Positions 40,302 to 49,137 of a stretch of DNA of 64,000 nucleotides are shown here, in pieces. The notes beneath the pieces were generated by a model. That model did not search any database, had not been told where the DNA came from, and saw nothing but the letters and a program-made list of their open reading frames with translations. Both the position numbers and the translations under genes were made by a program. Numbering within the stretch: position 1 is the stretch's first letter; each line of letters starts with the position of its first letter. The stretch comes from JAYVJH01 sp043777595 (GTDB lineage Bacteria; Bacteroidota; Bacteroidia; Cytophagales; Spirosomataceae). The DNA lies in NCBI GenBank assembly GCA_043777595.1, contig JAYWHT010000044.1, forward strand, positions 1-64,000, in the 5' to 3' direction.

Positions 40302-42455
40302 ATGGCAATCAACTATTCAATCAATAACGGCGTAGCCACCGTTAGCTGGAACGTAACCAGCTCACCCATGAACGTCCTAAACGACGAATCAATACCAGCT
40401 TTTGCTGAAGCTCTCGAAAAAGCCTACGCCGATGCCGACGTAAAGGGCATTATCGTAACGTCCGAAAAACCTGAATTTGTGGCTGGTGCTGACCTCAAAA
40501 TGCTACTTCGCAATCAGCAGCTACCCAAGTCTGAGATGTATAAGGTTTCGATGGGTCTCAATACCATTTTTCGTAAAATGGAAACCAACGGCAAACCCAT
40601 CGTAGCGGCCATCAACGGTACGGCTTTGGGCGGCGGTCTGGAAATCTGTTTAGCTTCGCATTATAGAGTAGCATTAGACAATCCCAAAACCAAACTCGGC
40701 TTGCCAGAAGTAAAGGTCGGCCTCTTACCAGGTGCAGGTGGTACGCAGCGACTGCCCCGTATGATTGGTATGCAGGCGGCCTTGCCGTTGATATTAGAAG
40801 GCAAAGAACTTAGCCCCAAAGATGCACTTGGCATGGGTATTGTCGATGCCATAGCTGCCACACCAGCCGAAATGATAGAAAAAGCATTGGCATACATTGC
40901 CGCCAATCCAAGCCCTGTAAAACCTTGGGACGAGATAAACAAAAAAACAGGTAAGATTCAGGCCCGTGAAAATTTTAAAGTACCCAACGGTAACGTACTC
41001 ACACCCGTAGGCGCACAGACTTTTGTGGTTGGTACGGCCATGATGATGGACAAATCAAAGGGCAACTACCCTGCTACACAGCACATTATGGCCTGTGTTT
41101 ATGAAGGGCTATTGGTCAATATCGACAAAGGCTTAGGCATAGAATCTCGGCATTTTGTGGCGGTGGCTACTTCAAAAGAAGCAGGAAACCTTATCAGAAC
41201 TATGTTTTTGGGTATGAATGAAGCCAACAAAGGTGCAAGCCGTCCCAAAGACGTTCCAAAAACCGATGTCAAGAAAGTCGGAATTTTGGGTGCAGGTATG
41301 ATGGGTGCAGGTATAGCTTATGTGAGTGCGGTAGCGGGTATTGAAGTTGTGTTGAAAGATGTAACAGCCGAAAGTGCAGAAAAAGGCAAAGACTACGCCC
41401 GTGGCATACTCGAAAAAGCCATCAGTCGTGGCAAAATGGACAGACTCAAGGCCGATGGCATTTTGAGTTTAATCAAAACCACTGGTGATGCCGCTGACTT
41501 GAAAGGTTCAGATTTAATTATAGAAGCCGTATTTGAAAACCGTGAACTCAAAGCCACCGTTACCACAGAAGCCGAGCCGATGTTGGCCGAAAATACTGGC
41601 GTTTTTGGGTCAAATACTTCAACGCTGCCTATCACTGGCTTGGCGCAGGCATCGGCCAATCCTAAGAATTTTGTAGGCATTCACTTTTTTAGTCCTGTCG
41701 ATAAAATGATGCTCGTTGAGATGATTGTGGGTAAAGAAACCTCTGACTATGCTCTTGCCGTAGCGATTGACTTTACTCGTAAAATCCGTAAAACGCCTAT
41801 CGTTGTCAATGACTCACGTGGTTTTTATACTTCTCGTTGTTTTGGAACATATACATCAGAAGGCATTGAATTGTTGAAAGATGGCGTAAACCCTATTTTG
41901 ATAGAAAATGCTGGCAAAATAATGGGAATGCCCGTAGGTGCGCTGGCTGTAGCCGACGAAGTAGCCATAGATTTGGCCTATAAAATATCGGGGGCAGCCG
42001 TGCGTGATGGTGTATTGTCAGAACACGACACGACCTACCAAGTGTCAAAACGATTTACAGAAATGGGTCGTTTGGGCAAAAAAGCCAAAGCTGGTTTTTA
42101 TGAATATCCCGAAGGTGGTACTAAACATTTGTGGGCAGGACTAACCGAAATGTTCCCATTAGCGGCCGAGCAACCCAATTTAGAAGAAGTCAAAACACGG
42201 TTGTTTTACCGCCAAGCCCTCGAAACGGTACGCTGCTATGAAGAAGGCGTAATCCGTACTAAACTTGATGCTGACTTAGGCTCGATTTTGGCTTGGGGCT
42301 TCCCGCCATACACAGGCGGCACGCTGTCGTTCGTGAACTTTGTAGGCATTGAAAAGTTCGTTTCAGAGTGCGACAGATTGGCCGATACTTACGGCGAGCG
42401 ATTTAGACCAACGGCCAAACTCAAAGAAATGGCTGCGGCTGGGACGGGTTTTTAG
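40302..42455 (+). CDS. fadB: Trifunctional-type enoyl-CoA hydratase / 3-hydroxyacyl-CoA dehydrogenase
   Basis: The 717-residue protein has an N-terminal enoyl-CoA hydratase domain (NGTALGGGLEICLASHYRVA; LPEVKVGLLPGAGGTQRLPR), then a 3-hydroxyacyl-CoA dehydrogenase Rossmann domain (VGILGAGMMGAGIAYVSAVA, about 327) with FVGIHFFSPVDKMMLVEMIV. A C-terminal dehydrogenase domain follows. This order is that of FadB/FadJ. With the thiolase it supplies steps 2-4 of beta-oxidation. The FadB versus FadJ assignment is uncertain. Confidence 0.92.
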   Translation: MAINYSINNGVATVSWNVTSSPMNVLNDESIPAFAEALEKAYADADVKGIIVTSEKPEFVAGADLKMLLRNQQLPKSEMYKVSMGLNTIFRKMETNGKPIVAAINGTALGGGLEICLASHYRVALDNPKTKLGLPEVKVGLLPGAGGTQRLPRMIGMQAALPLILEGKELSPKDALGMGIVDAIAATPAEMIEKALAYIAANPSPVKPWDEINKKTGKIQARENFKVPNGNVLTPVGAQTFVVGTAMMMDKSKGNYPATQHIMACVYEGLLVNIDKGLGIESRHFVAVATSKEAGNLIRTMFLGMNEANKGASRPKDVPKTDVKKVGILGAGMMGAGIAYVSAVAGIEVVLKDVTAESAEKGKDYARGILEKAISRGKMDRLKADGILSLIKTTGDAADLKGSDLIIEAVFENRELKATVTTEAEPMLAENTGVFGSNTSTLPITGLAQASANPKNFVGIHFFSPVDKMMLVEMIVGKETSDYALAVAIDFTRKIRKTPIVVNDSRGFYTSRCFGTYTSEGIELLKDGVNPILIENAGKIMGMPVGALAVADEVAIDLAYKISGAAVRDGVLSEHDTTYQVSKRFTEMGRLGKKAKAGFYEYPEGGTKHLWAGLTEMFPLAAEQPNLEEVKTRLFYRQALETVRCYEEGVIRTKLDADLGSILAWGFPPYTGGTLSFVNFVGIEKFVSECDRLADTYGERFRPTAKLKEMAAAGTGF

Positions 42456-42490
42456 TCTCGCAGAGGGGCTGAGTTCGCTGAGGTTTTTTT

Positions 42491-42528
42491 ACGTTGGCAA
42501 TCTTCTTTGAAGGTTGCCAACGTTTTTT
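42491..42528. terminator. Bidirectional terminator between fadB and the restriction gene
   Basis: ACGTTGGCAATCTTC (42491-42505) pairs with 42509-42523 (one G-T pair) around a 3-nt loop, flanked by T and A runs on the two sides. It serves the convergent genes on both strands. Confidence 0.82.
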
Positions 42529-42581
42529 ATTGTTGGTCATGCCGTCTATCACTGGGGGCTAAAATGTACCAAAAGCGTAGG

Positions 42582-45239
42582 CTAAATGACTTTTATGATG
42601 TTTAAAAAATCTTCTAATTTATATGCACCATCAACTGTTCGTCTTTCATAAACCATGAAATAACGATAATTATTACCTGCTTTACTCGCCCAAAGTCCGC
42701 CAAGCCTTATTTTTTGTTCGGCGTCCAAATGGTCACCTTTTGTTTCTAATATTATGGTCTTTCCGCTTTTTGTCTGAATGATAAAATCTGGATAATGATT
42801 GATGAAACCGTTAATTCTAAATCCTTTACGTTCTATGTTCCTTGTCCAAAAAGCAATATTTGGCATATTTGCTATTTCATTTATGATTCGTTCTTCGTAA
42901 GAATTTATTTTCCCCTCCTTTTCATAAAGTGTTTTAGGCATATCTTTTGCCGTTTCGCCTGGTGAAATCTTATTTGGCAAAACAAAAGATGGTTTAATAA
43001 ATATAGTGTCGGTATCTAATCGGTCTTTAAATTTCTTCTCGGCAAATGTTTCTGAAAGTGATTTGATTTTTTGCTTAATCTTATCAGTGTAAGTATATTC
43101 GTTTGCTGCCAAGTCGCCAAACTGTTCGTCTTTTAAGTCTTCTAAAATTCGGGTAATATATTTTTCAATTTCCTTCTCAGGAATTGGAGACATATTTCCA
43201 ATTAAATCCATCAAGCGTTTTGTAAAGTTTTTAACTCTTTTGTCTTTTCGTGATGGGTCAAGAATATAAGCCATTATACCTTCTTTTACGTCGCCGTCAA
43301 GCCTTACAAACATTGGGGTATGCTCTTTTTTGGTTTCGTCCAAATCAATCTTGTATAGTTCAGACGTTATATTACCAAAAGTTATATTGGTGTCGGCTTT
43401 GCTTAATGCAAAACCAGCTAAAAGGTTTTCTTTTTCCAACAGCAATTCTGCTTCCACTTCTTTCGTTCCGAAAAAATCGTTTGCGGGAACTTTTAAATAA
43501 AATTGTGGCAAATTGATTTTTCCTGCTTGTTCCTGAAAAATGTCTTTTATGCTATATGTTTTCACAAGTTGTTGTATTTCGTTTGGTAAAACTGTTGTGT
43601 TGTTGGCTTCCATTTCGGAAACTGTTTTTTCAAAGGCTTCATTTTGTTCTATTGCTGATTGTTCAATTTCCGAAAGAATATTGTCTGAACCTTGATTTAT
43701 TTGATTTTCCTGATTAGCTTGATTTTCTAAGTTCCAATTTGAAATCCTACTTATATCTATGTCATCAGCAATATTTTCTACAGAATTATTTGAACCTTCA
43801 AAAGCAATTTCTAAAACACTTTCTGTTGCTTTTTCATTCATAACTCCTAACTCATCATTCATAACTCGGTAATCTTTATCGCTAAAACCTGCTTTGTTTA
43901 AGCCCTTTACAACATTTTGTAAAGTTTCTGTAAATTTTGATGTGGCTGTAGAAGTCAAAACATAGCTCAAATTGAGCAACGGAAAATTGTGTTTCATCAC
44001 ATAAGGCTGACGTAAAACCCTACCCAAGATTTGCTCAACATCTACTACCGAACTTTTGTCTGCCAACGATGCCAAAATATAAGCAAACGGACAGTCCCAG
44101 CCTTCTTTTAGTGCATTTATGGTTATGATATAACGTACCTCACAGTCTTTGCTCATCAAGTCAATGCCTTTTATTTCGTTGATGTTTGCCGTTTTTATTT
44201 TGATTTGTTCGGCTGGTATTTTCAACTCAATTAGTTTTTCTTTCAGTTTCTGAACATTTGATTTTTCTTCTTCTGCATTCAAAAAATCTTTACCGTTTTT
44301 GGGTTGTGCCTGAAACAACACAATAGGCCGAATGTACTTACCTCCCTTTTTTTCTTCTTCAATGGCTTGCAATTCCAAACGTTTTTGTAACTGTAAACTT
44401 GAATTGATTACCTCTGTTTTGTCTTGATGATTGTAAACGATAACAGGTAGTTTTACCATGTTTTCTTTTTTCAATTCCAAGGCATCAATAAAACTGATAA
44501 TGTTACTGTTTTTGCGTGGCGTGGCCGTTAGGTCAAGTATAAAACAAGGATTAAATTCTTTGAGCATATCTACGCTTAAATCCGTTTCGGCGTTGTGGCT
44601 CTCGTCCACCACTACCATTGGGTTTAAGTATTGCATTACTTTCATCAACGATATTTCTTCGTCTTTGCCCAATAGCGTTTCAAAAGATTGTAATGAACCG
44701 TTTTGCTCAAATACTTTTCTTCCTTCTTTGTTGGCCGTTCTGATGCTATCAAAACTCAATACAAAAATATTTAATTGTTCTTTTACCGAAGTAGCGTTAA
44801 AGCCACTTCCTTGCAATAGTGTGGCTTTGTCAAAGACTTCAACTTTGTTGCCAAAATGAGAGTTTATTTTTTGACGATATGGGTGGCTTGTGTCTTTTAA
44901 GTTTTTGATGGTTTGGTCCAAAATGGTAATAGACGGCACCAACCAAACAACCGCCTTTGGCTTGTCGTAAGCAAAGGCACCAAAAATGGTTTTGATGGCA
45001 TTGCACGCAATAAACGTCTTGCCACCTGCCGTTGGCACTTTTACACAAATATGCGGTACTCTTGCCACATTGTTTTTGTATGGTTCTATGGCTGTGCCAG
45101 CAAACGGAAACAATGGTGTTTTTGGGTGCTTTGCCCAAAAATTATAAAATGCTTCTTTTATATCTTTGGTCTCTTGTATATGTTCCAAAAACAATGAAAG
45201 GTCGTTTATTACTTGCTGTTGATATGGTTTTAGTTCCAT
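42582..45239 (-). CDS. Type III-like restriction enzyme Res subunit (DEAD/DEAH helicase plus nuclease)
   Basis: The 885-residue protein has a superfamily 2 helicase core: Walker A PTAGGKT (69-75), DExH motif VVDESHN (about 213), LTATPRKNSN, and the later motif EQILGRVLRQP. The C-terminal region carries a PD-(D/E)XK nuclease, with D in HYPDFIIQ and ExK in ILETKGDHLDAEQK. About residues 458-470 contain YRVMNDELGVMNE, encoded by word-like repeat DNA (43833-43869), in frame. It pairs with the Mod gene at 46052. Whether it cuts as a classical type III enzyme cannot be told. Confidence 0.88.
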   Translation of the reverse strand: MELKPYQQQVINDLSLFLEHIQETKDIKEAFYNFWAKHPKTPLFPFAGTAIEPYKNNVARVPHICVKVPTAGGKTFIACNAIKTIFGAFAYDKPKAVVWLVPSITILDQTIKNLKDTSHPYRQKINSHFGNKVEVFDKATLLQGSGFNATSVKEQLNIFVLSFDSIRTANKEGRKVFEQNGSLQSFETLLGKDEEISLMKVMQYLNPMVVVDESHNAETDLSVDMLKEFNPCFILDLTATPRKNSNIISFIDALELKKENMVKLPVIVYNHQDKTEVINSSLQLQKRLELQAIEEEKKGGKYIRPIVLFQAQPKNGKDFLNAEEEKSNVQKLKEKLIELKIPAEQIKIKTANINEIKGIDLMSKDCEVRYIITINALKEGWDCPFAYILASLADKSSVVDVEQILGRVLRQPYVMKHNFPLLNLSYVLTSTATSKFTETLQNVVKGLNKAGFSDKDYRVMNDELGVMNEKATESVLEIAFEGSNNSVENIADDIDISRISNWNLENQANQENQINQGSDNILSEIEQSAIEQNEAFEKTVSEMEANNTTVLPNEIQQLVKTYSIKDIFQEQAGKINLPQFYLKVPANDFFGTKEVEAELLLEKENLLAGFALSKADTNITFGNITSELYKIDLDETKKEHTPMFVRLDGDVKEGIMAYILDPSRKDKRVKNFTKRLMDLIGNMSPIPEKEIEKYITRILEDLKDEQFGDLAANEYTYTDKIKQKIKSLSETFAEKKFKDRLDTDTIFIKPSFVLPNKISPGETAKDMPKTLYEKEGKINSYEERIINEIANMPNIAFWTRNIERKGFRINGFINHYPDFIIQTKSGKTIILETKGDHLDAEQKIRLGGLWASKAGNNYRYFMVYERRTVDGAYKLEDFLNIIKVI

Positions 45240-45246
45240 TGTTTGC

Positions 45247-46092
45247 TTATTTATTTACGACAAGTGAATTGGGTAACATTTGAAAAAAAGGAAGTCCTCT
45301 TTCATACTTCAACTCTTCATAGAAAAGCCCTACTCTTGCTAAATTATTGTAGTAACTTGTTAGGTGTTGATAATAATAATTTTCACTGGCTATAAACCAT
45401 GCTTTTTCTCCAAGTTTTGTCGCTAAAAACCATTTTTCAAGAAGCCTTCCTGTTCTGCCGTTACCGTCGTTGAAAGGATGAATTTTTACAAAAACTAAAT
45501 GAATCAATGATGCAAAATAAAATATTTCTTCAATGTTCAAATTTTTATTTATCAGTTTTGAAAGCTCTTGCCAAAACAATTCATACTCTTTTTTTACAAT
45601 ACTTGCAGAGGCTGCTTCATATTTAATCCGATTGGTTTGTTGTTCCATAATTAACATATTGCCAGTTCTTACTTTTCCTCTTTGCGTTTCAGAAAGTAAA
45701 TGAGTAGTAGCTATTGAATGGGCTTCTAAAAAATTATTGGTCGATAATTTATTGTCTCTTGCAAATTCGTATGCTTTGTATAAATCATTTGGCTTTTCTG
45801 TTAAATTTGGCAGGTATTCTATATCCAAAATTTTGTGCTTTACATAACTATCGACTTCCATTTGTTCTCCTTCAATTTTTGAAGACGACATTACTGAAAC
45901 AGCTGTGAAAAATTTAAAATTAGCTGCATTCCATTCACTTTCTTTCACTTCATTAAATAGTTTCAGAATATCTACATCTATTAAAGATAAATAGGTACCG
46001 AAATATTTACTTGTTAGTTTTTCCATTTGTCTTTTTGTATTGGCTTGTAACTCAAAATCTTGTAATATCTCTTGGTATTTTTTTGAAAACAA
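45247..46092 (-). CDS. Fic-domain protein with N-terminal autoinhibitory motif
   Basis: The 281-residue protein has a complete Fic active site, HPFNDGNGRTGR (H205-R216), and an inhibitory motif SSKIEG (S70 to E74-G75) upstream of the Fic core, the class II arrangement. Fic enzymes transfer AMP or another nucleotide moiety to target proteins, and the inhibitory Glu blocks ATP in the resting state (family knowledge). Its start lies 41 nt inside the end of the mod gene and its stop is 7 nt from the res start, so the three genes are one operon. Its target is unknown. Confidence 0.88.
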   Translation of the reverse strand: MFSKKYQEILQDFELQANTKRQMEKLTSKYFGTYLSLIDVDILKLFNEVKESEWNAANFKFFTAVSVMSSSKIEGEQMEVDSYVKHKILDIEYLPNLTEKPNDLYKAYEFARDNKLSTNNFLEAHSIATTHLLSETQRGKVRTGNMLIMEQQTNRIKYEAASASIVKKEYELFWQELSKLINKNLNIEEIFYFASLIHLVFVKIHPFNDGNGRTGRLLEKWFLATKLGEKAWFIASENYYYQHLTSYYNNLARVGLFYEELKYERGLPFFQMLPNSLVVNK

Positions 46093-47659
46093 TATAATAT
46101 TTCGTCATAAACTCTCGGGTTAGCAAACAGTTGTCGGCATAGACTACATATTGCTCGGCTTTGGTGTGCATGGTGGCCAAAAAATCATAGTCCAGCGTAG
46201 TTATTTGGTCTTGCACATAGTTGAAGTAATACGCCGTATCGTTGTGAGTTCCGAGATAGGTGTTAGCCGATGTATTTTCATTCATAACTGCTTTGGTTTC
46301 GGTATAATAAACGTATTGGCGTATTTTCTCAACGCCTATTGCTTCATTTAGATTGCCGTCTTCCAAAAACATAGCTTGCCCCAATTCATAAAAATCAAAA
46401 GCCCCACCTGTACCTTCTGTTTTTTCATAGCCTTTTATCACTCGTTTTACTCTTTCGGCAGTTATGGTTTCGGCATAGTCTTCCATTTCTATGCAAATAA
46501 ACTTGCGATTGCCGCCGTCTGCTTTGTTTAGGTTTAGTACGGCGTGGGCCGTTGTGCCTGAGCCTGCAAAACTGTCGAGAATTATTGAGTTTTTGTCTGT
46601 TGAAATTTGTAAAATTTTGTCAAGTAAACGTACAGGTTTTGGAGTTTGAAATGGAGTAGATGAATCTGAAAATATTTTCTTCAATTCTTGTTTACCTTCT
46701 TGATTATCACCTACTTCGTCCCTCAGCCAAAGTGTAACAGGAACAGTGCCGTTTTGGACATCCAATATAAATTTCTTTACAGACGGAACATTACTGCCAT
46801 TTTTGCCAAACCAAATTCTATCTTCTGAAACAAGAATATTAAAATTTTCAGGCGAAGTTGCCCAACATCTTCCATCGGGAGGGTTTACAATTTTACCCGA
46901 TGGGGTTGTAATTGGGTAGTCATAATTTTTGGAATAAGATTTTACGGAAAAATCTACTGCTTTCCATACTCCTCTTTTGTCATTATCAGGGTTTTTATAG
47001 CGTGAATTTTGCAAATCACTTCTTGCTGCTAAATTTCTATTCCAGTTGGGTTTTTGTTTTGTATAGCAGATGATAAAATCGTGCATATCGGAAAAGTAGC
47101 GAGCATCATTTTGAGGGCTATATTTTTTTTGCCAAATGATATTATTAATGAAATTCCCCCCTCCAAAAATCTCATCACAAATCAGCTTCAAATTAGCTTG
47201 TTCGTTGTCGTCAATCGAAATAAAAATTGCTCCATCGTCTGCCAGTAGTTTGTGCAGTAGTTTTAGGCGAGGGTACATCATACAGAGCCATTTGTCGTGT
47301 CTTGTGAGGTCTTCGGCTTCTTTGCCTACCACTTGGCCCAGCCATTTTTTTATTTTGGGGTCGTTTACGTTGTCGTTATATACCCAGCTTTCGTTGCCTG
47401 TGTTGTAGGGTGGGTCTATATAAATGCACTTTATGCGTCCTTCGTATTGGGGCAATAGTGCTTTGAGGGCTTCGAGGTTGTCGCCATGTATTATCGCTCC
47501 GCTCGAATTAGGGCTTATAAGTGATGAGTGATGAGTTATGGCCGATTTATCGTTCATCACTCCCAATTCATAACTATATTTCCGTTCCAGTACTTTAAAT
47601 GGTACATCTAAGTGGTGATTGATAACTTTGTCTTTTCCTATCCAATGTAATGTTGGCAT
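46052..47659 (-). CDS. Type III-like DNA methyltransferase (Mod)
   Basis: The 535-residue protein is a beta-class N6-adenine or N4-cytosine methyltransferase: catalytic motif DPPYNTG (82-88) precedes the SAM motif DSFAGSGTTAHAVL. It starts MPTLHWIGKDKVINHHLDVP, followed by a low-complexity stretch (about 29-53, SYELGVMNDKSAITHHSSLI) encoded by word-like repeat DNA (47519-47577). The conserved core starts right after it at GAIIHGDNLEALKALLPQ. It is the first gene of the mod-fic-res operon. Recognition sequence unknown. Confidence 0.9.
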   Translation of the reverse strand: MPTLHWIGKDKVINHHLDVPFKVLERKYSYELGVMNDKSAITHHSSLISPNSSGAIIHGDNLEALKALLPQYEGRIKCIYIDPPYNTGNESWVYNDNVNDPKIKKWLGQVVGKEAEDLTRHDKWLCMMYPRLKLLHKLLADDGAIFISIDDNEQANLKLICDEIFGGGNFINNIIWQKKYSPQNDARYFSDMHDFIICYTKQKPNWNRNLAARSDLQNSRYKNPDNDKRGVWKAVDFSVKSYSKNYDYPITTPSGKIVNPPDGRCWATSPENFNILVSEDRIWFGKNGSNVPSVKKFILDVQNGTVPVTLWLRDEVGDNQEGKQELKKIFSDSSTPFQTPKPVRLLDKILQISTDKNSIILDSFAGSGTTAHAVLNLNKADGGNRKFICIEMEDYAETITAERVKRVIKGYEKTEGTGGAFDFYELGQAMFLEDGNLNEAIGVEKIRQYVYYTETKAVMNENTSANTYLGTHNDTAYYFNYVQDQITTLDYDFLATMHTKAEQYVVYADNCLLTREFMTKYYIVFKKIPRDITRF

Positions 47660-47762
47660 ATTTTAATGTTTCAAATTATTATTGAGTTCACAAATTTACA
47701 ATTTTTAAATGGCTTGTTTGTTACGATGTTATTTCAAAAACTTCCATTGCGTTTCTTTAAGT

Positions 47763-47820
47763 TTTTTTGTTAGTAATCTTGCCGTCTGTCAATCAATTAT
47801 AAGGCAAATGACTAACAAAA
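47763..47820. repeat. Imperfect inverted repeat between mod and SPFH genes
   Basis: TTTTTTTGTTAGT near 47763 and ACTAACAAAA ending at 47820, plus inner TGCC/GGCA, can form an interrupted stem. It lies in the divergent space between mod (start 47659) and the SPFH gene (47897). It could be a terminator for an unseen transcript or an operator; nothing else is recognised in this 237-nt gap. Confidence 0.4.
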
Positions 47821-47896
47821 CACCAGTCTTAATAAAACCTAACAAACTGCCGTTTTGTGTTGTAAATTTACGTTATCATCTTAAACAATTAAAACT

Positions 47897-48799
47897 ATGT
47901 TACTTGTTGTACTCGGTATTTTTATTGTCATAGCAGGTTTTGCTATCAATACCCCAGCCATGCAGTTTGCCCGTTATTCTCGTCCGTTCAAGGTCGTGGG
48001 TTTTGTAATGATGGCCTTGGGTTTTTTGTCGTCTTGTATCAAGCAAATCGATGCTGGTATGGTAGGAGTGTCGTCGTTGTTTGGTAATGTCAATAACCAG
48101 ACATTGAGTAGTGGCCTAAACTTTGTCAATCCATTGGTCAATATTACAGAGTTTGATGCCAAAACCCAGAGCTACACAATGTCGGCAGTGCATGACGAGG
48201 GTGAAAAATCAGGCGACGATGCCATCAGAATCTTGACGGCCGATGGTCTGGAAGTAATCATTGACTTGACGGTTTTGTATAGAATTATACCTTCGGAAGC
48301 CCCCAAAATTTTGAAAGAGATTGGGGTGAGTTACCAAGAAAAAATCGTTCGGCCTGTGTCTCGTACTCGCATCAGAGACAATGCCGTCAATTATGATGCC
48401 GTTGCGCTATATTCGAGTCGCCGAAATGAATTTCAGGATAAAATTTTCAAACAAATCGAAAAAGATTTTAAGGCTCGAGGTATATTATTGGAGTCTGTTT
48501 TGATTAGAAATATTAACTTGCCTGAGTCTGTCAAAAAAGCCATTGAGTCAAAAATCAACGCCGAGCAAGACTCACAAAAAATGCAGTTTGTATTGACCAA
48601 AGAAAAACAAGAAGCCGACCGCAAGCGTGCCGAAGCGCAAGGCATAGCTGACTATCAGCGCATCATTGCCACTGGCCTCACAGACAAACAGCTACAATAT
48701 GAAGCCATCAAAGCGCAAAAAGAGATTGCGACTTCGCCCAACACCAAAGTAATAATTATGGGTGGCAAAGGTAGTTCTCCTGTTATTATTGGGCAGTAA
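47897..48799 (+). CDS. SPFH/prohibitin-family membrane protein
   Basis: The 300-residue protein has two hydrophobic N-terminal segments (about 2-20 and 32-48), then an SPFH (band 7) domain (about 50-230: DAGMVGVSSLFGNVNNQTLS, TADGLEVIIDLTVLYRIIPS, VSRTRIRDNAVNYDAV) and a helical C-terminus rich in Lys/Glu (KMQFVLTKEKQEADRKRAEA). Prohibitin-like proteins form large membrane rings that scaffold proteases such as FtsH. No protease gene is adjacent. Confidence 0.88.
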   Translation: MLLVVLGIFIVIAGFAINTPAMQFARYSRPFKVVGFVMMALGFLSSCIKQIDAGMVGVSSLFGNVNNQTLSSGLNFVNPLVNITEFDAKTQSYTMSAVHDEGEKSGDDAIRILTADGLEVIIDLTVLYRIIPSEAPKILKEIGVSYQEKIVRPVSRTRIRDNAVNYDAVALYSSRRNEFQDKIFKQIEKDFKARGILLESVLIRNINLPESVKKAIESKINAEQDSQKMQFVLTKEKQEADRKRAEAQGIADYQRIIATGLTDKQLQYEAIKAQKEIATSPNTKVIIMGGKGSSPVIIGQ

Positions 48800-48836
48800 G
48801 TAGTAATGCAGAATTATGACTGACTGAATGAATGCT

Positions 48837-48921
48837 GCCTTTGTTGGTGAAAACACCAACAGGCTACCGTCCGAGTTGTTGCAGGGTCGCCTGTGCGGTA
48901 AAAACACCAACAAAGGCGCAA
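48837..48921. repeat. Composite repeat, copy A
   Basis: The unit starts with GCCTTTGTTGGTG (48837-48849), whose exact complement is at 48905-48917, so the whole element has 13-bp inverted ends. An inner hairpin TGTTGGTG-AAAA-CACCAACA opens it. The middle reads CTACCGTCCGAGTTGTTGCA then GGGTCGCCTGTGCGGTA. Copy B lies at 59009-59094 and shares about 58 nt almost unchanged. Confidence 0.8.
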
Positions 48922-48951
48922 ATATGGTTCTTAGTTGATTTATACGGGTTT

Positions 48952-48984
48952 ACCGAAGCCATCGCTTGGAGCGATGGCTTCGGT
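48952..48984. repeat. Perfect 15-bp hairpin
   Basis: ACCGAAGCCATCGCT (48952-48966), a 3-nt loop TGG, and the exact complement (48970-48984). The apex CGCT-NNN-AGCG is like that at 23523-23553. Confidence 0.72.
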
Positions 48985-49038
48985 TCGGCTTCAAGCAGCA
49001 TCTCCGTAGAAATCATAGTAGAACCAAAAATATTTAAT

Positions 49039-49082
49039 AATTTGCGCCTTTGTTGGTGAAAACACCAACAAAGGCGCAAATT
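49039..49082. repeat. Perfect 20-bp hairpin with AAAA loop
   Basis: The arm AATTTGCGCCTTTGTTGGTG (49039-49058) and its exact complement (49063-49082) enclose AAAA. It is the stem-end sequence of the composite repeat turned into a simple hairpin. Confidence 0.82.
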
Positions 49083-49123
49083 AAAATGCAGTTGGGTATT
49101 TCTACCCGACTGCATTTTAATTT
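49078..49123. terminator. Long hairpin, likely terminator for the convergent SPFH and ggt genes
   Basis: Arms 49078-49098 and 49103-49123 pair over 21 bp with one G-T pair and a 4-nt loop; the ends are AT-rich (AAATTAAAATGCA / TGCATTTTAATTT). It directly abuts the hairpin at 49039-49082 and precedes the end of ggt at 49138. Confidence 0.65.
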
Positions 49124-49137
49124 AACACACGACTATT

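Noticed and set aside
47709..47933. 74-codon plus-strand frame before the SPFH gene
   Set aside because: It overlaps the SPFH start in another frame, has no recognised domain and begins in AT-rich intergenic DNA.
48692..48913. Minus-strand frame starting MLVFLPHRRPCNNSDGSLLV
   Set aside because: The same peptide start recurs at 59085 because both lie in the composite repeat; it is noncoding repeat read by chance.
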